A model generated the notes under the pieces. The model worked only from the letters and a program-made list of their open reading frames with translations. It ran no database searches and had not been told where the DNA came from. 37,230 nt of DNA from Collinsella sp. TF08-11AT. GTDB lineage: Bacteria; Actinomycetota; Coriobacteriia; Coriobacteriales; Coriobacteriaceae. The stretch spans positions 141,389 to 178,618 of the forward strand of contig NZ_QSRL01000003.1 in assembly GCF_003437035.1 (NCBI RefSeq), in the 5' to 3' direction. Positions 7,617-14,917 of this stretch are shown here, in pieces. Both the position numbers and the translations under genes were made by a program. Position 1 is the stretch's first letter. Each line of letters opens with the position of its first letter.

Positions 7617-9920
7617 TTAGCGGCGCTTGCGGGTGGCCGTTGCCTTGCGGACGGAAGTCTTCTTGGTCGGAGCCTTTTCCTCGGTCGCGGCGACGGGGGA
7701 GACCGGGGCCTTCTTGGCGGGCTCGACCTTAGGCTCGGCCTTTGCCGTAGCCTTCGGAGCGGTCTTGACCTCAGCGGCCTTCGGTGCCGGCTTGGGCTTT
7801 ACCTCGGGCTTGGCCTCGATCTTAGCTTCCGCCTTGGGAATTGTAGCCTTGGTCGTGGACTTCTTGGCCGTCGTCGTTGCGCGCTTGCGCGTGGTGGTCT
7901 TGGCGGTCGGCTTGGCCTCGGCAGCTGCCTCCTCGACCTTGACGGCGGGTTTTGCGGCAGCCTTCGGGGCGGTTTTAGCCGCGGTGGCCTTGGTCGTCGT
8001 CGATTTCGTTGTTGTGGTCTTCTTGGCAGCTGTTGCCTTCTTGGCGGTCGCGGTCGTCTTCTTGGCAGCGGTCTTTGCCGGAGCCTTGGCGGCCGGTTTG
8101 GCCTCAGCGACCTCGGCCTTTACCTCGGGAGCAGCCTCGGCCTCGGCGGCCTTCTTGGCAGTGGCGGTCGTGCGCTTGCGCGTGGTCGTTGTCTTGGCAA
8201 CCGTTGTTTTAGTCGCGGCGGCCTTGACCGTCGTAACCTTCTTAGCGGTCGTCTTACGGGTCGTGGTCTTCTTAGCTGCGGGCTTTGCAGCGGGCTTGTC
8301 CTCGACCTCTGTCTTGGGAGCAGCCTCAGCCTTCACCTTAGGCTCGGCCTTTGCGGGCTCAGCCTCAACCGGCTTCTCTTTGGCCTTGGGCTCTTCAGCG
8401 GCCACCGGCTCAGCAACAGCCTCAGGCTCGTCGACAACAGCCGCCGGCCTCTCAATCTCCGGATGCATAAAGAAATACAGGTCCAGATACTTGTCGGCCG
8501 AGCGCGTCCAGCTAAAGTCCTGGCTCATGGCCTGCGTTACCAGCTGGTTCCAGGCGTCGCGGTTATCCCAGAACAGACGCGCCGCGCGGAACACGGCGTC
8601 ACCCATCTCGTCGCCGTTAAAGTTACTAAACGAGAAGCCCGTACCCTCGCCGGTAAACTCGTTGTACGGGATCACAGTGTCCTTCAGGCCACCGGTCTCG
8701 CGCACGATGGGCAGGGTACCGTAGCGCATGGCGATGATCTGCGACAGGCCGCAGGGCTCAAACTTCGAAGGCATTAGGAACATGTCGGCGGCGGCATACA
8801 TGCGCTGCGACAGCGCGGGATCGAACTCGATGCGCGCGGCCATGGTGCCGGGGTACTTGTCCTGGAAGTAGCGCAGGCCGTCCTCGTAGTCCCGGTCGCC
8901 GGTGCCCAGCACCGCCACCTGCACGCCGCCGGCCAGAATGCGGTCGAGCGCGTACATGACCAGGTCCATGCCCTTTTGACGCGTCAGGCGCGTGACCATC
9001 ACCATGAGCGGGCGGTCGTCGCGAACCTCGAGCCCCAGCTCTTCCTGCAGCTTGGCCTTGCACACGGCCTTGCCGGAGCGGTCTTCAACCGTGTAGTTGG
9101 CGGCAATGCGCTTGTCGGTCGCCGGGTCAAAGCCTGTCACATCAATGCCATTAAGGATGCCCTGCAGCGCGTACGAACGCTCGCGCAGCACGCCATCCAG
9201 GCCCTCGCCAAACTCGGGCGTCTGGATCTCGTTGGCATAGGTGGGGCTCACCGTGGTGATGGCGTCGGCATAGCGCAGGGCGCCCAGCATGTAGTTGATG
9301 CTGCAGGCGTCGCAACGCAGCTGCGAGGCGGCCGCCGGAATGTGCGCCAAACCCAGGATGTCCTCCATCACGGTGTCGCTAAACTGGCCCTGGAACGCCA
9401 CGTTGTGGATCGAGAACACGGTCTTGACGCGGTCATACAGCGGCAGGCCCTGGTAAAACTCGCGCAAGAACACGGGCGCCAGTGCCGTCTGCCAGTCATT
9501 GCAGTGCAGGATGTCACACTCAAAACCGGCCGGCAGGTGCTGCAGACTCTCGGTGATGGCCTTGGAGAAAAACGCGAAGCGCTCGCCGTCATCAAAGAAG
9601 CCGTACGGATAGTCGCGCGCAAAGTAGCGCTCGTTGTCGATGAACATATAGGTGACGCCGTCGTGCTCGAGCTTCTCGAGCCCGCAGTACTCGTTGCGCC
9701 AGCCCAGGCTCACGTAAAAGTCGGAGAAGTGCTCCATCTGCGCCTTGTACTCGTCCTTGATGGTGGCGTACTTGGGCACCATCACGATGACCTCGGCGCC
9801 GGCGCGCACAAGCGCTGCAGGCAGCGAGCCCGCCACGTCGCCCAGGCCGCCGGTCTTCACAAACGGTGCGCACTCGGCCGAGGCAAACACGATCTGCATC
9901 TTTTTGCTGGAATCAGCCAT
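7617..9920 (-). CDS. glgA: Glycogen synthase with long Lys/Ala-rich tail
   Basis: GlgA adds glucose from ADP-glucose to growing alpha-1,4-glucan. The protein has 767 residues, although the family is normally about 480. Catalytic residues are in place: the ADP-glucose loop KTGGLGD at 22-28, ILHCNDW near 137-143, and FEPCGLSQ with E387 in the C-terminal Rossmann domain. After about residue 485 comes a 280-residue tail, first acidic (Ala/Pro/Glu) and then a repetitive Lys/Ala/Thr region with recurring TTRKRTTATAKK-like units, ending in ATRKRR. It resembles histone H1 tails. I start at 9920 rather than the ATG at 9932 because GGGAG sits 5 nt before it. The gene follows glgD after a hairpin. The tail is in frame with normal codons, so it is not an assembly artefact. 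Confidence 0.93.
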   Translation of the reverse strand: MADSSKKMQIVFASAECAPFVKTGGLGDVAGSLPAALVRAGAEVIVMVPKYATIKDEYKAQMEHFSDFYVSLGWRNEYCGLEKLEHDGVTYMFIDNERYFARDYPYGFFDDGERFAFFSKAITESLQHLPAGFECDILHCNDWQTALAPVFLREFYQGLPLYDRVKTVFSIHNVAFQGQFSDTVMEDILGLAHIPAAASQLRCDACSINYMLGALRYADAITTVSPTYANEIQTPEFGEGLDGVLRERSYALQGILNGIDVTGFDPATDKRIAANYTVEDRSGKAVCKAKLQEELGLEVRDDRPLMVMVTRLTRQKGMDLVMYALDRILAGGVQVAVLGTGDRDYEDGLRYFQDKYPGTMAARIEFDPALSQRMYAAADMFLMPSKFEPCGLSQIIAMRYGTLPIVRETGGLKDTVIPYNEFTGEGTGFSFSNFNGDEMGDAVFRAARLFWDNRDAWNQLVTQAMSQDFSWTRSADKYLDLYFFMHPEIERPAAVVDEPEAVAEPVAAEEPKAKEKPVEAEPAKAEPKVKAEAAPKTEVEDKPAAKPAAKKTTTRKTTAKKVTTVKAAATKTTVAKTTTTRKRTTATAKKAAEAEAAPEVKAEVAEAKPAAKAPAKTAAKKTTATAKKATAAKKTTTTKSTTTKATAAKTAPKAAAKPAVKVEEAAAEAKPTAKTTTRKRATTTAKKSTTKATIPKAEAKIEAKPEVKPKPAPKAAEVKTAPKATAKAEPKVEPAKKAPVSPVAATEEKAPTKKTSVRKATATRKRR
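7620..8440 (-). repeat. Repetitive coding segment of the GlgA tail
   Basis: This stretch encodes the Lys/Ala/Thr-rich tail of GlgA. Its DNA is built from irregular tandem repeats of codons for Lys-Lys-Thr-Thr, Ala-Lys and Thr-Arg-Lys. No exact repeat unit persists, so it is protein-level low complexity rather than a satellite. Such stretches are prone to length variation between strains. Confidence 0.7.
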
Positions 9921-9944
9921 ATTGTCTCCCATGTTGCAATTCGA

Positions 9945-9978
9945 GAATAGCCGCCTGGCACAAACCGGGCGGCTATTC
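9945..9978 (-). terminator. Hairpin between glgD and glgA
   Basis: A perfect 11-bp stem, GAATAGCCGCC at 9945-9955 with 9968-9978, encloses a 12-nt loop. It lies between the glgD stop and the glgA start, with no U-tract following. It could be a partial terminator, an attenuator or an mRNA-stabilising element that sets GlgD to GlgA ratios. Confidence 0.6.
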
Positions 9979-10010
9979 TACATGTTACGAGCGATGTTGC
10001 GGTGCCAACG

Positions 10011-11138
10011 TTAACGTACGATGGTGGTGTCGGAAGTTAACGGAGCCTTGCCCAGCACCAGGATGTTCTCGGGCGTGCCGCGAAGCTCGGTGTTGGTGGG
10101 AACCACGTTGTTTTTGTCCAGAATGGCATTCTCAACACGGGCGCCGCTCTTGATGATGCAGCTCTGGTTGATGATCGAGTTGGTCACCGATGCGCCTTCC
10201 TCAACCACGACGCCGCGCGACAGGATCGAATTGCGCACGGTGCCCTTGATGATGCAGCCGGCCGAGATGATCGAGTTGCAGGCGTGGCTGCCGGTCGCAT
10301 AGCGCGAAGGCGGAACGTCGTGGGCCTTGGTCAGGATCGGGCGCTCGGGGTCAAAGAGCTGGTCGGCCACAGTCTGGTCGAGCAGGTCCATGCTGCGGCG
10401 ATACAGCGACTTCTCGCTAAACACGCCCACGACCTCGCCCTTGTACTCGTAGCTGCACACGTCGATGTTGCCAAAGTCGCCCTGGAGAGCCTCGAGCAGG
10501 TCCAGATAGTCGGCGGCCTGGTAATGGTCGATAATCTCGAGCAGCGTCTCGCGGTTGACGATGCAGCAGTCCATGGACGCGTTGTCGCCGTACACGACGC
10601 CGGCGCTCACGCCCGTCAGGCGGCCGTTCTCGTTAATCTCGAGCTTGGTCTCGTCATCGACGTTGCGCGTGGCCTTGCAGTACACTACGGTCATCTGGGC
10701 GCCGGAGTTCTCGTGCGCCTCGATGATGGTGTTGAGGTCCATGTTAAAGATGATGTTGGTGCCCATCATCACGACATAGGGCTTCTCCGAGCGCTGGAAC
10801 AGCGTCTTGTTGGAGATGATGTCGCGCAGCAGGAAACGCATGCCGCCCTTGGTGGTGCCATACGCGTTGCCGGGCACCATGAACAGGCCGCCCTTCTTGC
10901 GGTCCAGGCCCCAGTCCTTGCCAGAACCCACGTGGTCGATCAGCGAGCGGTAGTTGCCCGGCATGACGACGCCGACGGTCTTAATGCCGGCATTCATCAT
11001 GTTGGACAGCGGAAAGTCGATCAGGCGGTAGCGGCCCAAAAACGGAACGGACGCGATGGGGCGGTCCTTGAGCAGGACGCTGCCGTAGGTCGAAGAGTAG
11101 TTAGCGGTGATGTAACCGATGGCCTTGCGATTGATCAT
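10011..11138 (-). CDS. glgD: GlgD, regulatory subunit of ADP-glucose pyrophosphorylase
   Basis: This 375-residue GlgC paralogue has a nucleotidyltransferase fold followed by a left-handed beta-helix of hexapeptide repeats at about 280-360. The catalytic signatures of GlgC are eroded. The GGQGSRL loop is replaced by TANYSSTYGSVLL at 11-23, and the SGDHLY metal-binding Asp region reads MGTNIIFNM. This matches known GlgD proteins, which act with GlgC in a hetero-oligomer and raise its activity. I start at the ATG at 11138: it is 4 nt after the glgC stop, with GGGGGAA inside the glgC end as ribosome binding site, and gives MINRKAIGYI. An upstream in-frame start at 11177 would overlap glgC more. 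Tight spacing implies coupled expression. Confidence 0.92.
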   Translation of the reverse strand: MINRKAIGYITANYSSTYGSVLLKDRPIASVPFLGRYRLIDFPLSNMMNAGIKTVGVVMPGNYRSLIDHVGSGKDWGLDRKKGGLFMVPGNAYGTTKGGMRFLLRDIISNKTLFQRSEKPYVVMMGTNIIFNMDLNTIIEAHENSGAQMTVVYCKATRNVDDETKLEINENGRLTGVSAGVVYGDNASMDCCIVNRETLLEIIDHYQAADYLDLLEALQGDFGNIDVCSYEYKGEVVGVFSEKSLYRRSMDLLDQTVADQLFDPERPILTKAHDVPPSRYATGSHACNSIISAGCIIKGTVRNSILSRGVVVEEGASVTNSIINQSCIIKSGARVENAILDKNNVVPTNTELRGTPENILVLGKAPLTSDTTIVR

Positions 11139-11142
11139 CGGA

Positions 11143-12291
11143 TCATTCCCCCTTCCCGATAACGACGTCATTTCCAACGACGGCCGTATCCTTGGTGGTA
11201 TCGACAGAGCCGAGCTTCACGCCCTCTTCGACCGTGGAGTTCTCGCCCAAAATAGCGCGGCAGATGTGCGCGCCGCTCTTAACGTGCGCACCCGGCAGCA
11301 GCACGGAGTCCTCGACCACGGCGCGCTCCTCGATGATGACATCGGTCGAAAGGATCGAGTGGCGAGCGGTGCCGTAGATCTTGCAGCCGTTGGAGACCAG
11401 ACAGTCGTCCAGGCGGCCGTCCGGACCAATGTAGTGAGGCGGACGCGTGGTGATGTTGGACATGATGGGGAAGTTCTTGTCAAACAGATCGAACTCGGGG
11501 TTGTTGCCTAGCAGGTCCATCGAGGTCTCGTGGAAGCTGGCGATGGTGCCGACGTCCTTCCAAAAGCCGTGGAACTCGTAGCTGTACAGGCGCTTGTTCT
11601 CGCCGAGCAGCTTGGGGATGATGTCCTTGCCAAAGTCGTGGCTCGAGCGCTGGTCCAGAGCGTCCTCCTCGAGCGCCTCGATCAGCACGTCGGCCGAGAA
11701 GATGTAGATGCCCATGGACGCGAGGTTCGAATCGGGCTTCTCGGGCTTCTCGGTGAACTTGGTGATGCGGCCGTCCTCGGGGTCGGTGGTCAGGATGCCA
11801 AAGCGGCTGGCCTCCTCCCACGGCACGGGCATAACGCTCACCGTGAGGTCGGCGTTGTTCTCAATGTGCGTCTTGAGCATCTTGCGGTAGTCCATGCGAT
11901 ACAGGTGATCGCCCGAAAGAATCAGGACGTACTTGGGGTCGTTGGCCTTGATGTAGTCGAGGTTCTGCGTAATGGCGTCGGCCGTGCCCGCATACCAGGC
12001 GCCACCGGTCTGCGTCTCGTACGGCGGCAGGATCGACACGCCGCCGTCGCGGCTGTCCAGATCCCACGCCTCGCCGGAGCCCACGTAGGCATGCAGCAGG
12101 TAGGGGCGGTACTGCGTCAGAACACCCACCGTGTCGATGCCCGAGTTGGAGCAGTTGGACAGCGAAAAGTCGATAATGCGGAACTTGCCACCAAAGCTAA
12201 CCGCCGGCTTGGCGATCTTTTGGGTGAGTGCCCCCAATCGGCTGCCCTGTCCTCCTGCGAGGAGCATCGCGATGCATTCTTTCTTACTCAT
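11143..12291 (-). CDS. glgC: Glucose-1-phosphate adenylyltransferase
   Basis: GlgC makes ADP-glucose from ATP and glucose-1-phosphate, the committed step of glycogen synthesis. The 382-residue protein shows the pyrophosphorylase loop GGQGSRLG at 13-20, [15 protein letters not shown] at 28-42, [10 protein letters not shown] at 98-107 and [10 protein letters not shown] at 126-135 with the metal-binding D128. A C-terminal beta-helix follows. The start is preceded by AAGGAGAAATCG, a good ribosome binding site. It lies between glgP and glgD. Having both GlgC and GlgD is better known from Firmicutes than from most actinobacteria. Confidence 0.97.
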   Translation of the reverse strand: MSKKECIAMLLAGGQGSRLGALTQKIAKPAVSFGGKFRIIDFSLSNCSNSGIDTVGVLTQYRPYLLHAYVGSGEAWDLDSRDGGVSILPPYETQTGGAWYAGTADAITQNLDYIKANDPKYVLILSGDHLYRMDYRKMLKTHIENNADLTVSVMPVPWEEASRFGILTTDPEDGRITKFTEKPEKPDSNLASMGIYIFSADVLIEALEEDALDQRSSHDFGKDIIPKLLGENKRLYSYEFHGFWKDVGTIASFHETSMDLLGNNPEFDLFDKNFPIMSNITTRPPHYIGPDGRLDDCLVSNGCKIYGTARHSILSTDVIIEERAVVEDSVLLPGAHVKSGAHICRAILGENSTVEEGVKLGSVDTTKDTAVVGNDVVIGKGE

Positions 12292-12331
12292 CGATTTCTC
12301 CTTCTGTCATCGATGTTCCTAAACCCATTAG

Positions 12332-12362
12332 CGACGGGCGCGGCGCTCGGTCGCGCCCGTCG
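12332..12362 (-). terminator. GC-rich hairpin after glgP
   Basis: An 11-bp stem, CGACGGGCGCG at 12332-12342 with CGCGCCCGTCG at 12352-12362, lies between the glgP stop and the glgC start. It lacks a U-tract, so partial termination or mRNA processing is more likely than a full stop. Confidence 0.6.
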
Positions 12363-12396
12363 AATAATGCCGTGCTGCAAAGGGAGCTCGCGCGCT

Positions 12397-14823
12397 TTAT
12401 GCGTGCCAGATCTCGTCGCGATACTCGCGAATGGTACGGTCGCTCGAGAACCAGCCGGAGGAGGCGGTGTTGAGCAGGGCCTTGCGGTTCCAGTTCTCCT
12501 GGTCGCCGTAGCTGCCCGTGAGGTTCTCCCATGCATCCACGTAGCTACGGAAGTCAGCCATGACTAGGTCGGGGTCGTTGTTGTTCATGAGCTCGTTGTA
12601 GATGCTCTCGAAGTTGCCCGAAAGACCCGCAAACGTGTTGTCCTTGAGCTCGTCCATCACGCGGCCCAGACGCTCGCGGTCGCCGTTGAGGGTATCCCAC
12701 GCAAAGTAGCTGTTGGATGCCCAGAGCTTCTCGACCTCGGGGGCGGTCAGGCCAAAGATGGCCTCGTTTTCGCGGCCGGCCAGGTCGGCGATCTCGATGT
12801 TGGCGCCGTCGAGGGTACCCAGCGTAATGGCGCCGTTCATCATGAGCTTCATGTTGGACGTGCCCGAGGCCTCTTTGCCGGCCGTGGAGATCTGCTCCGA
12901 GATCTCGGCAGCGGGGTAGATGAGCTGGGCGTTGCTCACACGGAAGTTGGGGATAAAGCAGACCTTCATGACCTCGTTGACGCGGGCATCGTTGTTGATG
13001 ACGTCGGCAACGGAGTTAATGAGGCGGATGGTCTCCTTGGCAAAGGTGTAGCTCGAGGCAGCCTTGCCACTAAAGATGAAGGTCGTCGGCGTCACGTGGA
13101 AGTTGGGATCGGCAATGCGACGGTTGTAGATGTCCATCACCTTCATGATGTTCATGAGCTGGCGCTTGTAGGCATGGAAGCGCTTTACCTGGACATCGAA
13201 GACGGTGTTGGGGTCAATGACCAGACCGGTCTCGGCCTTGACGTAGGCGGCAAGGCGCTCCTTGTTAGCGCGCTTGGAGGCACCTACGGCCTTCAAGAAC
13301 TCGGTGTCGTCCTTAAACTCCTTGAGTTTCTCAAGCTCAAAGGCGTCCTTGAGCCAGCCGTCGCCAATGGCCTCGGTCACAAGCTTGGCGTAGGTGGGGT
13401 TGGCCTCGGCAAAGAAGCGACGGTGCGAGATGCCGTTGGTCTTGTTGTTAAACTTCTCGGGCGTCAAGGCATAGAAGTCCTTGAGCACGATGTTCTTGAT
13501 GATGTCGGAGTGGATCTTGGCCACGCCGTTAACGCTATGGCTGCAGATCACGGACAGGTTGGCCATGCGAATCTCGCCGTCCCACAGGATGGCGGTCTGG
13601 CGCAGACGCTCCTGCCAGCCCTCCTGCGAGGTGTCGAACGACTCGTGCCAACGACGGCTGATCTCGTCGATGATCTGGTACACGCGGGGGAGGAGCTTAG
13701 AGAACGTGCCGATGGGCCACTTCTCCAAGGCCTCGGGCAGGATGGTGTGGTTGGTGTAGCTCACGACCTGCGTCACGATGTTCCAGGCGTCATCCCACTC
13801 AAGCTTCTTCTCGTCGATGAGGATACGCATGAGCTCGGGGCCGCACATGGCGGGGTGGGTATCGTTGGTGTGGATGGCCACAAACTGCGGCAGCAGCTCC
13901 CAGTTCGCGCCGTGCTCCTTCTCAAAGGTGTCGAGCAGGCTGTAGATACCGGCCGAGACAAACAGGTACTCCTGCTTCAGGCGCAGCAGACGGCCGTGCT
14001 CGCCGGCGTCGTTGGGGTAGAGGATGGCGCTGATGGCCTCGGCCTCAGCGCGCTCGGCATCGGCCAGAGCATAGTCGCCGCGGTTGAAGGCCTCCAGATC
14101 AAAGTGCTCCTCGACCGGCTCGGCGGCCCAGACGCGCAGCTTGTTGACGGTCTCGCCGGCATAGCCCACGACGGGGATGTCATAAGGGACAGCCAGGATG
14201 TCCTGCGTGTCCACCGTGCGGTAGAACGTGCGGCCGTTCTCCTCAAAGCCCTCAACATGGCCACCAAACTTGATGGTCACGGCCTTGTCCTGACGACGGA
14301 CCTCCCAGGGATAGCCGTGGGTGAGCCACTCGTCGGTGGCCTCGACCTGGCTGCCGTTGACAATCTCCTGCTTAAACAGGCCGTAGCGGTAGCGCATGCC
14401 GTTGCCGTAGCCGGCAATGCCCTCGGCTGCCATGGAATCCAGGAAGCACGCGGCCAGACGACCCAGGCCACCGTTGCCCAGGGCCGGATCGGGCTCCTGG
14501 TTCTCGATGACGGACAGGTCAAAGCCCATGTCGTCGAGCGCCTCGGCGACCATGTCGCGCACGCCAAAGTTGAGCAGGTAGTTGTCGAGCAGGCGGCCGA
14601 TCAAAAACTCGATCGAGAAGTAGTACACGCGCTTTTTGCCCTCGGCGGTGACGCGGGCGTCACTCTTGGTGGCAACGGTGCGCGCCTTCTCGGCCACGAG
14701 CTTGGCCAGGGCGTTAAAGCGGTCGAGGTCGCTGGCGGCCTCGACGCTCTTACCGCTGATGCTCATGACGGCATCGCGATAGAGCTCGGTAAACTCCTGC
14801 TTGTTGTCGAAGATCTTATTCAT
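12397..14823 (-). CDS. glgP: Glycogen/maltodextrin phosphorylase
   Basis: This GT35 enzyme releases glucose-1-phosphate from alpha-glucan ends. At 808 residues it has the normal family length. Visible signatures include ENQEPDPALGNGGLGRLAA at 107-125, AIHTNDTHPA around 316-325, KRFHAYKRQ at 547-555, and EASGTSNMKLMMNGA at 651-665, in which K659 binds pyridoxal phosphate. The ATG is preceded by GAAAGGAACGT. It sits between glgB and glgC, so breakdown and synthesis genes are co-directional. Whether it prefers glycogen or maltodextrin cannot be read from sequence. Confidence 0.96.
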   Translation of the reverse strand: MNKIFDNKQEFTELYRDAVMSISGKSVEAASDLDRFNALAKLVAEKARTVATKSDARVTAEGKKRVYYFSIEFLIGRLLDNYLLNFGVRDMVAEALDDMGFDLSVIENQEPDPALGNGGLGRLAACFLDSMAAEGIAGYGNGMRYRYGLFKQEIVNGSQVEATDEWLTHGYPWEVRRQDKAVTIKFGGHVEGFEENGRTFYRTVDTQDILAVPYDIPVVGYAGETVNKLRVWAAEPVEEHFDLEAFNRGDYALADAERAEAEAISAILYPNDAGEHGRLLRLKQEYLFVSAGIYSLLDTFEKEHGANWELLPQFVAIHTNDTHPAMCGPELMRILIDEKKLEWDDAWNIVTQVVSYTNHTILPEALEKWPIGTFSKLLPRVYQIIDEISRRWHESFDTSQEGWQERLRQTAILWDGEIRMANLSVICSHSVNGVAKIHSDIIKNIVLKDFYALTPEKFNNKTNGISHRRFFAEANPTYAKLVTEAIGDGWLKDAFELEKLKEFKDDTEFLKAVGASKRANKERLAAYVKAETGLVIDPNTVFDVQVKRFHAYKRQLMNIMKVMDIYNRRIADPNFHVTPTTFIFSGKAASSYTFAKETIRLINSVADVINNDARVNEVMKVCFIPNFRVSNAQLIYPAAEISEQISTAGKEASGTSNMKLMMNGAITLGTLDGANIEIADLAGRENEAIFGLTAPEVEKLWASNSYFAWDTLNGDRERLGRVMDELKDNTFAGLSGNFESIYNELMNNNDPDLVMADFRSYVDAWENLTGSYGDQENWNRKALLNTASSGWFSSDRTIREYRDEIWHA

Positions 14824-14897
14824 ACGTTCCTTTCCCCCGGGGATGTTTCTCCCGGAACGGTTATGACTTGTATCCTACGCCTCGTCGGGGCGGGTAA

Positions 14898-14909
14898 TTA
14901 CAGCTGTAA
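14898..14909. promoter_or_regulatory. Perfect 12-bp palindrome upstream of glgP
   Basis: TTACAGCTGTAA is a perfect palindrome in the glgB-glgP junction, about 75 nt before the glgP start. It could be a dimeric repressor site or the core of a small structure. Palindromes of this length arise by chance now and then. Confidence 0.3.
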
Positions 14910-14917
14910 CGGTTTTG

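Noticed and set aside
7620..8440. Repetitive DNA that could be mistaken for a CRISPR or tandem-repeat array.
   Set aside because: It lies in frame within glgA, repeats are irregular and no unique spacers of constant length are present.
7627..8724. Open frame antisense to the GlgA tail that looks like a hydrophobic Ala/Val-rich membrane protein.
   Set aside because: It is the complement of Lys/Ala/Thr codons of the tail; the apparent membrane character is an artefact of that composition.
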